Assembly: GCA_027485815.1 (NCBI GenBank)
Contig: JAIXQE010000072.1
Span: 62,001-126,000, forward strand
Direction of reading: 5' to 3'
DNA from: Opitutaceae bacterium
GTDB lineage: Bacteria; Verrucomicrobiota; Verrucomicrobiia; Opitutales; Opitutaceae
Length of the DNA stretch: 64,000 bases
The translations under genes were made by a program, and so were the position numbers. A model generated the notes under the pieces. The model saw only the letters and a list, made by a program, of their open reading frames with translations. It did no database searches and was not told the DNA's origin. Shown here in pieces: positions 38,389 to 45,650 of the stretch (the first letter of the stretch is position 1; every line of letters starts with the position of its first letter).

Positions 38389-38880
38389 ATGCCGAATCCG
38401 CGCCGTCCCCTTGCCCTGCTCCTGGTCACCTTCGCGGCGCTGGTCGCCGGGTGCAGCCGTGACGGGGAGGGACGCCGCGCTTCTGCTCCCGCGGCCGGCG
38501 CGCCCGCGGCCGCCAAGGCCCCGGCCAAGAGCGAGGTGCCCGCGGCGGAGATGGCGGCCCCGGCGGAGGTGCAGCGGATGCTCGGCCGCTGGCTGCGCTC
38601 CGACGGGACCTACGTCCTCGAACTGCGCGGCGCCGACCGCAGCGGCATTGTGCAGGCGGCGTACTTTAATCCGAAGTCCATCAATGTCTCGCGCTCCATC
38701 TGGCTGCGCGGGGCGGAGGGGACGCAGGTGGTGGTCGAGCTCAACGACACCGGCTATCCGGGGGCGACCTACGTGCTCGGGCTGGCGGCCGACGGCGACC
38801 GGTTGGTGGGCAAGTACAACCAGCCGCAGATGGGCCAGTCGTTCGACGTCGAGTTCATCCGGCAGAAGAAGTTTCCCTGA
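38389..38880 (+). CDS. Putative lipoprotein of unknown function
   Basis: A 163-residue protein with a lipoprotein signal (PRRPLALLLVTFAALVAGC, lipobox LVAGC), an Ala/Pro/Lys linker, then a compact domain of about 100 residues (MLGRWLRSDGTYVLELRGAD to GQSFDVEFIRQKKFP) that looks like a lipocalin-like beta-barrel fold (DGTYVLELR, YVLGLAADGDRLVGKY). I do not recognise a named family. The ATG at 38389 is chosen because of the lipobox; the frame continues upstream through the tandem repeat to 38245. It lies 11 bp upstream of the DTW gene, so they may be cotranscribed. Confidence 0.72.
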   Translation: MPNPRRPLALLLVTFAALVAGCSRDGEGRRASAPAAGAPAAAKAPAKSEVPAAEMAAPAEVQRMLGRWLRSDGTYVLELRGADRSGIVQAAYFNPKSINVSRSIWLRGAEGTQVVVELNDTGYPGATYVLGLAADGDRLVGKYNQPQMGQSFDVEFIRQKKFP

Positions 38881-38891
38881 CCGGGGGCGCG

Positions 38892-39605
38892 ATGGGCCGA
38901 CCTCCCTTGGGCAACGCCGTGCGATGCCCGCGCTGCCGGTTGACCGTGCGCTGGTGCGTCTGCGCGGTCGCGCGCCCGGTCGAGGTCCCGCTGGCGGTCG
39001 ACGTGCTGATGCACCACCGAGAACATTTTCGCCCCACCAGCACCGGCCATCTGATCCAGCGCGCCTTGCCCGCCGCGCGCCTGCACCTGTGGCGACGGGA
39101 GCGCCGTTTGACCGCGGAGGAAGTCCGGCGGCCGGGTCGCGAGCTCTGGATTTTGCACCCGCACGGCCACCCGCCGCCGGAGGATGCCGATCCGGCCGCG
39201 GTGCAGGCCGTGCTGCTGGACGGCGTCTGGAGTGAGGCCACGGGGATGCTGCCGGACCTCGCGGGTTGGGGCCGCGTCGTGGGCCTGCCCATGCGCGGGG
39301 AGAGCCGTTACTGGCTCCGCGCCCAGCAGGCGGGCGGACGATTCTCCACCATTGAGGCCCTGCTGTTCCTGCTGGGCACGCTCGGATTGGACGCGGCGCG
39401 GCGCGAGCTGGAGCTGCAGTTTGAGCTGCACGTGTACGCGAGCCTCCGGCTGCGGGGGCGCAAGGAGCTCGCGGCGCGTTTTCTGGCCACTTCCCCGGTG
39501 GCGGCCGTCTGGCCTGAGTTTCTCGAGACGCTCCACACCCCGCGGCCGCTGGCCCCGGGTTTGACTCCGTCCGACCCGCCGCAAGCCTCGCCGCCTTCCC
39601 CATGA
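38892..39605 (+). CDS. DTW-domain tRNA-uridine aminocarboxypropyltransferase-like protein
   Basis: A 237-residue DTW-domain protein (TapT/TSR3-related), which would transfer the 3-amino-3-carboxypropyl group from SAM to a uridine in tRNA. An N-terminal zinc-like cysteine cluster is present (RCPRCRLTVRWCVCA), as is the SAM-pocket GESRYWLRAQQAGGRFSTIE. The hallmark D-x-T-W motif reads DGVW (in LLDGVWSEATGML), with Val for Thr. The C-terminal tail is Pro-rich. The stop overlaps the ATG of the NIPSNAP gene (ATGA, 39602-39605). Confidence 0.82.
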   Translation: MGRPPLGNAVRCPRCRLTVRWCVCAVARPVEVPLAVDVLMHHREHFRPTSTGHLIQRALPAARLHLWRRERRLTAEEVRRPGRELWILHPHGHPPPEDADPAAVQAVLLDGVWSEATGMLPDLAGWGRVVGLPMRGESRYWLRAQQAGGRFSTIEALLFLLGTLGLDAARRELELQFELHVYASLRLRGRKELAARFLATSPVAAVWPEFLETLHTPRPLAPGLTPSDPPQASPPSP

Positions 39606-40381
39606 ACCTCCCCCGCCTGCTCCGTCATCTCATCCTCGCGCCCCTCGTGGGCCTGCTGCCCGTTTCCGCCGCCGCGCCCGCCGAGGCGCCGGGCACCGTG
39701 TACGAGCTCCGCACTTACGTCGCCGCGCCGGGCAAGGGCGAGGCCGTGCTGGCCCGCTTCCGCGAGCACACCACCCGTCTCTTCGAGCGCCACGGGATGG
39801 TGAACGTCGGCTATTGGGTGGCGGCGGACGCCAAGGACGGCGGCGGCGAGAAGCTCATTTACCTCCTCCGCCACCGCAGCCGTGAGGCCGCCAAGGCTTC
39901 CTGGCAGGCCTTCGTCGCCGATCCGGACTGGAAGGCGGTCGCCAAGGCCACCGAGGCCGGGGGCAAGATCGTCGCCAGCATCGAGTCGGTGTTTCTCGCC
40001 AGTACCGACTTCACCGCCCCGATGGACGCGGGCAACGGCGGCGCCGAGCGGGTCTTCGAGCTGCGCACGTACGTCGCCGCTCCCGGCAAGCTGCCCCGCC
40101 TCGACGCCCGCTTCCGCGACCACACCCGCGCCCTCTTCGCGCGCCACGGGATGACCAACCTCGGTTACTTCCACCCGGTCGATGCCGACAAGGGCGCCGG
40201 CACCACGCTGATCTACTTCCTGTCCTACCTGAGCCGCGACGCCGCCGCCGCCGCGTGGAACGGCTTCCGCAACGACCCGGACTGGGTGAAGGCCCGCACG
40301 GAGTCGGAGAAGGAAGGCAAGCTCACCGCCAAGGTGACGTCGGTCTACCTGAAGCCGACGGACTTCTCGCGGATTCGCTGA
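39602..40381 (+). CDS. Exported protein with two NIPSNAP domains
   Basis: A 259-residue protein: signal peptide (LILAPLVGLLPVSAAAPA), then two NIPSNAP repeats. The first starts VYELRTYVAAPGKGEAVLAR (about 33-140) and the second VFELRTYVAAPGKLPRLDAR (about 148-255). The units align well across RFREHTTRLFERHGMVNVGY / RFRDHTRALFARHGMTNLGY, so this is an internal duplication. The NIPSNAP fold is a ferredoxin-like dimeric barrel of unknown bacterial function. It is translationally coupled to the DTW gene. Confidence 0.88.
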   Translation: MNLPRLLRHLILAPLVGLLPVSAAAPAEAPGTVYELRTYVAAPGKGEAVLARFREHTTRLFERHGMVNVGYWVAADAKDGGGEKLIYLLRHRSREAAKASWQAFVADPDWKAVAKATEAGGKIVASIESVFLASTDFTAPMDAGNGGAERVFELRTYVAAPGKLPRLDARFRDHTRALFARHGMTNLGYFHPVDADKGAGTTLIYFLSYLSRDAAAAAWNGFRNDPDWVKARTESEKEGKLTAKVTSVYLKPTDFSRIR

Positions 40382-40443
40382 CCCGGGCCGCGCGCCCAGA
40401 ATCGCGTCGACTCCCGCCGCCGGTCCCGCCAACGATCGGGGTG

Positions 40444-40500
40444 CCGGCGGCGTCGTGGGTCAGGTTCGGCCCGGCCCGCCGCCGGTTCCCGCACCTGACC
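40444..40500 (+). promoter_or_regulatory. Possible pseudoknot leader of the downstream TonB receptor
   Basis: Two interleaved perfect inverted repeats: CCGGCGGCG (40444-40452) with CGCCGCCGG (40477-40485), and GGTCAGGT (40458-40465) with ACCTGACC (40493-40500). They could fold as an H-type pseudoknot whose last strand ends three bases before the ATG at 40504 and so could block ribosome binding. GC-rich sequence forms such repeats fairly often, so support is weak to moderate. Confidence 0.3.
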
Positions 40501-40503
40501 ACC

Positions 40504-43500
40504 ATGAAACGCACCTCGCTCCCTCCGCCCGCGTTCCGGGCTCTCCCGGCGGCCCTCCGCCTTTGGTTCCTGGCCCTCCTTGCCGGCGGCGCCGCCTTCG
40601 CCCAGGCCACCGGCTCGATCTCCGGATCGGTCGTCAGCTCCGCCACGCGCAACGCCCTCCAGGGCGCCACCGTGACGCTGCCCGCGCAGGGCCGCACGGA
40701 CTTCTCCGACAACGCGGGCTCGTTCCTCCTGCAGGGGGTCGCCCCCGGCCCGGTGGAACTGGTCGTCGCCTACACCGCCTTCGAGGAGCGGCGCGTCACC
40801 GTCACCGTCCGCGCCGGTGAGACCGCGCGCGTCGAGGTCGAGATGAAGCCTTCACAGGCCGTGGTGATGGACCGCTTCACCGTCGCCACCGTGCGCGAGG
40901 GGCAGTCGCTGGCCATCACCGAGCAGCGCAACGCGCTCAACGTGAAGAACGTCACCGCGCTCGACGAGTGGGGCGTGCTGCCCACCCAGAACGTCGGTGA
41001 ACTCGTCTCCCGGATGCCCGGCATCACGTTCACCACGGACGAGGACAACCTGATTAACAACGTGAGCATCGGCGGCCTCCCCGCGAGCTACACCCGGCTC
41101 AACATCGACGGCATGTCCTCGACCGGCGTCGGCGGCGACGGCCGCACCGCCACGCTGCATTCCTTCTCGGGCTCGATGTACGAGCAGGTCGAGATCATCG
41201 CCGGCCAGACGCCCGACAAGCGGGCCGATTCCCTCGGCGGCCAGCTCAACCTCAAGACCCGTTCGCCGCTCGCCATGGCCGAGCGCCGCCGCTTCTCCTA
41301 CACCGCTAGCGGCCGGTACTTCCCGTCGTGGTCCAAGCGGAACTTCGCCGTCTCCGAGCGCCCCCTGCGCCCGGACTTCAGCGCGGCCTACACCGAGGTG
41401 TTCAGCGTCGGCCAGGGGGTCCGCAACCTCGGCGTCGCGGTCACCGCCTCCTACCAGGAGGTGCTCAATCCGCACGATTGGGACATCCTCCTTTACGAGT
41501 CGACCGCCAACCCCGTGGCCCAATTGCGCGACTACACGCGGATGAGCGGCCTCAACGACCGCTTCCTTTCCGCGGTCAGCGCCCGCGTCGACTACAAGCT
41601 CTCCGAGGCGACGCGCGTCTCGTTCCGCTTCCTCTACAACGCGGGTTCGGAGCCGTTCTTCACCTACACCGCCGTCAACCCGTGGATCGCGAGCAACCTC
41701 ACGGTCAATTCCGCGACCAACCCGACCGGCGGCATCCGCGAGGGCTACACCGCCACGCGGATCGAGATGCTCCCGGTGAACAACACCGCGCTGCAGCCCG
41801 GTGGCGTCGCGGTCGGCGCCTCGCAGATGCGCCTCAATCCGCAGCGCTACTCCTTCACCAGCAAGAACCCGACCGGCACCCTCGCCTTTGAGCACAACTG
41901 GGGCCGCCTCCGGGTCGACCACGCCTACCGCTGGAGCAACACGCACTGGAACTCCGGGGCGGGCCGCAACCGGGAGAATGGCGCGGTCTCGATGCGCACC
42001 CGCGACGCGATCGGCTTCATCCTCGATTACAGCGATCCCGCCGGCCAGACGTTCTTCCCCACCGGCGGCGCCAGCGTCTACAGCGCCGCCAGCTACACGC
42101 CGTTCGTCACCGCCAACGCCTCCGCCGCCCAGCCCGTCCCCCAGACTTCGGTGGTGTTCAACAAGCGCGACACCGTGACCGACACCAACGAGGTCACCGC
42201 CAACGTGAATGCCGCCTACACGCTGGCCACCGCGTTGCCGATCACGCTCAAGGCCGGCCTCGAGTCGGTGAACCGCCGCGTCAACAACCGCCAAGTGTTC
42301 CCGCGCCGCTGGTACGGGGTGGTGGGTTCGGTGCTGCCGACCGACGGCCTGATGCCGCTCACCGAGTTCGAGCGCCAGAATGGCGGCCGTCGCCTGCCGG
42401 TGGTCGATCCCGCCGCCATCAGCACCACCCTCGGCAATTCCGCGCTGTGGTATGAGGACGTGAACTTCACCGCCACCTCGCAGTACACGAACCGCCGCAT
42501 CCTCGAGGAGGGCGTCGACTCCGCTTACGCTCAGGGCACGGTGCGCCTCGGCGCCCTCACGGTCCTCGGCGGCGTCCGGCGCGAATGGGTGTCCACCGAC
42601 ACGTTCACCTACTTCCGCGCCCGCACGACGCCCATCGCCACGGAGCCCGACCACTTCAAGCGCGCCGCGCTCGACTTCCAGCGGCTGTCCAAGGACGGGG
42701 AGTACGCGAAGGCCTTCCCCAGCCTGCACCTCGCCTACGACATCACCGCCAACCTGAAGGCCCGGGCCAGCTGGTCCACCAGTTACGGCCGGGCGCCGCT
42801 CGCCTCGCTCATCGCCTCCGCCACGGCGAATGATGCGGCCCGCACGGTCACGATGGGCAACCCGGACCTGCAGCCCCAGCTCGGCCGCAACATCGACCTC
42901 AAGCTCGAGTACTACCACCGCGACGGCACCATCTCGGTGCGCGGCTACCGCAAGGAGATCTCCGATTACATCGGGCCCTCCGGGCGCTCCGGCGAGGTGA
43001 TCGGCGGCGGCTCCGACAACGGTTTCGACGGCCTCTACGAAGGCTACGAGATCGTGCAGGCCCGCAATCTGGGCGACGCCCTCTACCGCGGCCTCGAGGT
43101 CGACTTCCGGCAGCGCCTCTCGTTCCTGCCCGGCGCCTTCCGCGGACTCACCGTGCGCGCGAACTACACGTACCTGCGCTCGCAGGGCAACTTCGGCGCC
43201 ACCGCCGCGATCGCCAACGGCAATCTCGGCGGCTTCATCCCGAAGGCCTACAACGTCGGACTGCTCTACGCCTACGGGAATTTCGGCGCCTCGTTCGACG
43301 TGAACTACACCGGTGCCTGGCCGGTCCTGAACGTCAGCACGACCGCCCCGCAGACCAACCGTTACCGCGAGGAGTGGCGCGTGATGAACACGGGCGTGAC
43401 GTACCGCTTCCGCCGCGACACGACGGCCTTCCTCAGCGTCAACAACCTCGCCGAGGCGGGTCGCCGGGAGTACATCTTCAACGCCAGCCGGGTCCGCTCC

Positions 43501-43551
43501 AACTGGGTGATCCCGCGCACGCTGAAGTTCGGCATCACCGGGCAATTCTGA
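40504..43551 (+). CDS. TonB-dependent receptor with carboxypeptidase-regulatory-like domain
   Basis: A 1015-residue outer-membrane receptor: signal peptide (FLALLAGGAAFAQA), carboxypeptidase-regulatory-like domain (SGSVVSSATRNALQGATVTL, about 40-115), plug (NVGELVSRMPGITFTTDEDN; EQVEIIAGQTPDKRADSLGG) and a long barrel ending KFGITGQF. The frame extends upstream to 40255, but the ATG at 40504 precedes the signal peptide. It is a single-gene unit followed by a strong terminator. Substrate unknown; no partner enzyme is adjacent. Confidence 0.92.
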   Translation: MKRTSLPPPAFRALPAALRLWFLALLAGGAAFAQATGSISGSVVSSATRNALQGATVTLPAQGRTDFSDNAGSFLLQGVAPGPVELVVAYTAFEERRVTVTVRAGETARVEVEMKPSQAVVMDRFTVATVREGQSLAITEQRNALNVKNVTALDEWGVLPTQNVGELVSRMPGITFTTDEDNLINNVSIGGLPASYTRLNIDGMSSTGVGGDGRTATLHSFSGSMYEQVEIIAGQTPDKRADSLGGQLNLKTRSPLAMAERRRFSYTASGRYFPSWSKRNFAVSERPLRPDFSAAYTEVFSVGQGVRNLGVAVTASYQEVLNPHDWDILLYESTANPVAQLRDYTRMSGLNDRFLSAVSARVDYKLSEATRVSFRFLYNAGSEPFFTYTAVNPWIASNLTVNSATNPTGGIREGYTATRIEMLPVNNTALQPGGVAVGASQMRLNPQRYSFTSKNPTGTLAFEHNWGRLRVDHAYRWSNTHWNSGAGRNRENGAVSMRTRDAIGFILDYSDPAGQTFFPTGGASVYSAASYTPFVTANASAAQPVPQTSVVFNKRDTVTDTNEVTANVNAAYTLATALPITLKAGLESVNRRVNNRQVFPRRWYGVVGSVLPTDGLMPLTEFERQNGGRRLPVVDPAAISTTLGNSALWYEDVNFTATSQYTNRRILEEGVDSAYAQGTVRLGALTVLGGVRREWVSTDTFTYFRARTTPIATEPDHFKRAALDFQRLSKDGEYAKAFPSLHLAYDITANLKARASWSTSYGRAPLASLIASATANDAARTVTMGNPDLQPQLGRNIDLKLEYYHRDGTISVRGYRKEISDYIGPSGRSGEVIGGGSDNGFDGLYEGYEIVQARNLGDALYRGLEVDFRQRLSFLPGAFRGLTVRANYTYLRSQGNFGATAAIANGNLGGFIPKAYNVGLLYAYGNFGASFDVNYTGAWPVLNVSTTAPQTNRYREEWRVMNTGVTYRFRRDTTAFLSVNNLAEAGRREYIFNASRVRSNWVIPRTLKFGITGQF

Positions 43552-43588
43552 GGCCTCCGGCCCGACGATTCAGCTTCCGTCTCCTTCC

Positions 43589-43617
43589 GGGCGGCCCTGC
43601 GGGGCCGCCCGTTTTCT
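43589..43617 (+). terminator. Rho-independent terminator of the TonB receptor gene
   Basis: A perfect 9-bp stem GGGCGGCCC/GGGCCGCCC with a four-base loop (43589-43610) is followed by GTTTTCTTT. It lies 38 bp after the receptor stop and separates it from the toxin-antitoxin gene. Confidence 0.88.
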
Positions 43618-43678
43618 TTGGCCCCAGGTTCGCTCCGGAGGTGGTTGGAAGTGAGGTAAGACGCTGGCCGGGGCTGAA

Positions 43679-43704
43679 TTGACAATCAGACCAAGGCTGG
43701 TCTG
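43679..43704 (+). promoter_or_regulatory. Promoter -35 box and palindromic operator of the fused toxin-antitoxin gene
   Basis: A perfect TTGACA (43679-43684) is followed three bases later by an 18-bp palindrome CAGACCA-AGGC-TGGTCTG (43687-43704), which would lie between the -35 and -10 elements and therefore look like an autorepression operator for the Phd-type DNA-binding domain. No clear -10 sequence is visible. With a 17-bp spacer transcription would begin at about 43714, essentially at the ATG (43715), hinting at a leaderless mRNA. Confidence 0.6.
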
Positions 43705-43714
43705 GTCTTAGCTG

Positions 43715-44371
43715 ATGAAGCTCGTCAACATCCAGGCCGCGAAGACGCATCTTTCCCGCCTGGTCGAGGAGGTGGTGGCGGGCGAGGAGGTGGTGCTCGC
43801 GAAGTCGGGCAAGCCGCTGGTGCGGCTGTTGCGCTACGCCCAACCACGGTCGCGGCGGACCCCCGGGGCGCTCGCCGGCCAGATCTGGGAGGCCCCGGAT
43901 TGCTGGGCGCCAGGTCCGAGCGAGCTCGAGGCTTCGATCGAGGCGCCTTTGCTGCTGGAGCCGCCCGCGCCGGCTCTCGCGCCCCGCCTGCCTCGCCGGT
44001 TGTTGATCGATTCCCCCGTGGTGGTCTGGTGGCTGTGCGCGCCCGAACGGCTGACCACTGAGACCCGGAACCTGATCAGTTCACCCGATCACGAGGTGTT
44101 CCTCAGCGCGGCCACGGTGTGGGAGCTCGGACTCAAGCTCGCCCGCGGCAAGCTCAAGCTCCCGGAGGCCTACGCGGGCACGCTGCTCGCGGATGGCTGG
44201 CGGGAACTGCCGGTGACCATCGCCCACGGAGCTCGCGCCGTGCACCTGCCACCGCTGCACGCCGACCCGTTCGACCGCCTCCTGATCGCGCAGGCCCTCG
44301 AGGAGGAGCTGGTGCTCGTCACGGCCGACCGGATTCTGGCGGCCTATCCGATTCGCATCCAGGTCGCGTGA
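43715..44371 (+). CDS. Fused type II toxin-antitoxin: Phd/YefM antitoxin joined to PIN (VapC-like) toxin
   Basis: A single 218-residue ORF combines two proteins that are normally separate. Residues 1-78 are a Phd/YefM-type antitoxin (MKLVNIQAAKTHLSRLVEEV; VLAKSGKPLVRLL; tail EAPDCWAPGPSELEASIE). A Pro-rich linker (79-94) follows, then a PIN RNase domain (95-218). The PIN acidic residues are all kept: D99 (RRLLIDS), E137 (TVWELGLK), D184/D187 (HADPFDR) and D205 (VTADR). There is no stop or frameshift between the parts. An in-frame TTG at 44000 could give a free toxin, but it lacks a ribosome site. It is preceded by its own operator. Confidence 0.85.
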   Translation: MKLVNIQAAKTHLSRLVEEVVAGEEVVLAKSGKPLVRLLRYAQPRSRRTPGALAGQIWEAPDCWAPGPSELEASIEAPLLLEPPAPALAPRLPRRLLIDSPVVVWWLCAPERLTTETRNLISSPDHEVFLSAATVWELGLKLARGKLKLPEAYAGTLLADGWRELPVTIAHGARAVHLPPLHADPFDRLLIAQALEEELVLVTADRILAAYPIRIQVA

Positions 44372-44387
44372 GTCCGCGGGGTAAGCC

Positions 44388-45434
44388 ATGACCTCGATTT
44401 CGCCCGTGATCCCGATCGAGAGCACCTGCCGTCGGCCGCGCCGATGGTTCGCACGCAGGTGCGGGTTCTTTGTGGGATTCGCCCTCGCCGGCGTGGGGTG
44501 GGGTGCGGCGCCGGACGTGGTGCCGCCGCTGCCGGCGGCGGCCGCGGCCCTGGTGGGGGCGGGGGAGGACTTCCCGCGGGCGCCGACCACCTGGCTCGAG
44601 GCGCAGGTGGAGTTGTCCCGGCGTGGATTTTCGGGCGGTCCCATCGACGGACTTGCCGGGCCCCAGTCCACCGCGGCCCTCCGCGCCTTCCAGCGCCGGG
44701 AGGGCCTGAGCGAGACGGGGGTCCTGGATGCGGCAACCCGGGAGGTGTTGGTCCTGGAGGCTCCGGCGCTGACCTGGGCGTCGCTGTCGGCGGAAGATTT
44801 GGCAGGTCTGCGGCCGGTGCCGGAGACGTGGCAGGGTAAGGCGGCGGCGGAGGGCCTACCCCACGCGACGCCGCTGGAGTTGCTGGCGGAGCGGTACCGG
44901 GCAGGGGAGCGCTTCCTGCGGCGACTCAATCCGGGCGTCGACTGGGAGGCGCTCACCCCGGAGACCTTGGTGGTGGTCCCGGCGGCGGAGGTGGTCGTGC
45001 GGCCCGGCGTGGCGGCGCGGCTGCAGATCCGCCTCGCGGCGCGGGAGTTGGAGGTCACGGATGCCGCCGGGCGGGTGATCGCCCATTTTCCGGTGAGCAT
45101 CGCCCGGCGGGTGGAGAAGCGTCCGGTTGGGGAGTTGCGGGTGCGGGTGGTGGTGGCGGGGCCGGACTACACCTTTGATCCGGCGTTGTTCGCGGATTCC
45201 GCGGAGGCGCGGGAATTGGGGGGCCGGAAGCTGATCTTGCCGCCGGGCCCGAATAATCCGGTGGGCGTGGCGTGGATCGGATTGGATCGGCCTGGATACG
45301 GCATTCACGGCACGCCCGAGCCGGGGAACGTGGGGCGCACGGAATCGCTGGGCTGTTTCCGCCTCGCGAACTGGGACGCGCAGACCCTGCTGGGCCTCGC
45401 GTGGGTGGGCCTGCCCGTGCTCGTCGAGCCCTGA
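44388..45434 (+). CDS. L,D-transpeptidase (YkuD) with peptidoglycan-binding domain
   Basis: A 348-residue exported L,D-transpeptidase that would crosslink peptidoglycan 3-3 or attach proteins to it. N-terminal membrane/signal segment (FFVGFALAGVGWG), peptidoglycan_binding_1 domain at about 65-120 (GPIDGLAGPQSTAALRAFQR), a LysM-like stretch (LLAERYRAGERFLRRLNPGV) and the YkuD catalytic domain with HGTPEPGNVG and catalytic Cys in SLGCFRLAN. ATG 44388 lies 16 bp after the toxin-antitoxin stop. Readthrough from that promoter is possible but there is no clear functional link. Confidence 0.9.
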   Translation: MTSISPVIPIESTCRRPRRWFARRCGFFVGFALAGVGWGAAPDVVPPLPAAAAALVGAGEDFPRAPTTWLEAQVELSRRGFSGGPIDGLAGPQSTAALRAFQRREGLSETGVLDAATREVLVLEAPALTWASLSAEDLAGLRPVPETWQGKAAAEGLPHATPLELLAERYRAGERFLRRLNPGVDWEALTPETLVVVPAAEVVVRPGVAARLQIRLAARELEVTDAAGRVIAHFPVSIARRVEKRPVGELRVRVVVAGPDYTFDPALFADSAEARELGGRKLILPPGPNNPVGVAWIGLDRPGYGIHGTPEPGNVGRTESLGCFRLANWDAQTLLGLAWVGLPVLVEP

Positions 45435-45460
45435 GGGATCGAGGTGGGCGCAGTCTCCGA

Positions 45461-45574
45461 TGTGGCCGCGGCTGCAGCCGCGGATAAAGTCGGAAGGACT
45501 TTCGGATGGGCTGGGATCTGGCCTCCGGCGGGGAGGAGTTTCGGTCCGAATCCGCGGCTACAGCCGCGGCCACA
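45461..45574. repeat. 114-bp palindromic REP/BIME-like element, copy 1
   Basis: Left arm 45461-45485 and right arm 45550-45574 form a near-perfect 25-bp inverted repeat, each arm containing a self-palindromic core close to CCGCGGCTGCAGCCGCGG (exact at 45466-45483). The 64-bp interior is not palindromic. It is the same length as, and aligns without gaps to, the copy at 50064. It occupies most of the 216-bp gap between the L,D-transpeptidase and the oxidoreductase. No coding sequence is seen in it. Confidence 0.85.
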
Positions 45575-45650
45575 CCGGGGCCCGCGGCCACAACCGGCCC
45601 GCGGGCTTGACCTCAGTGGAGGCGGTGGGAGCCTCGCCTCACCCCTCCCC

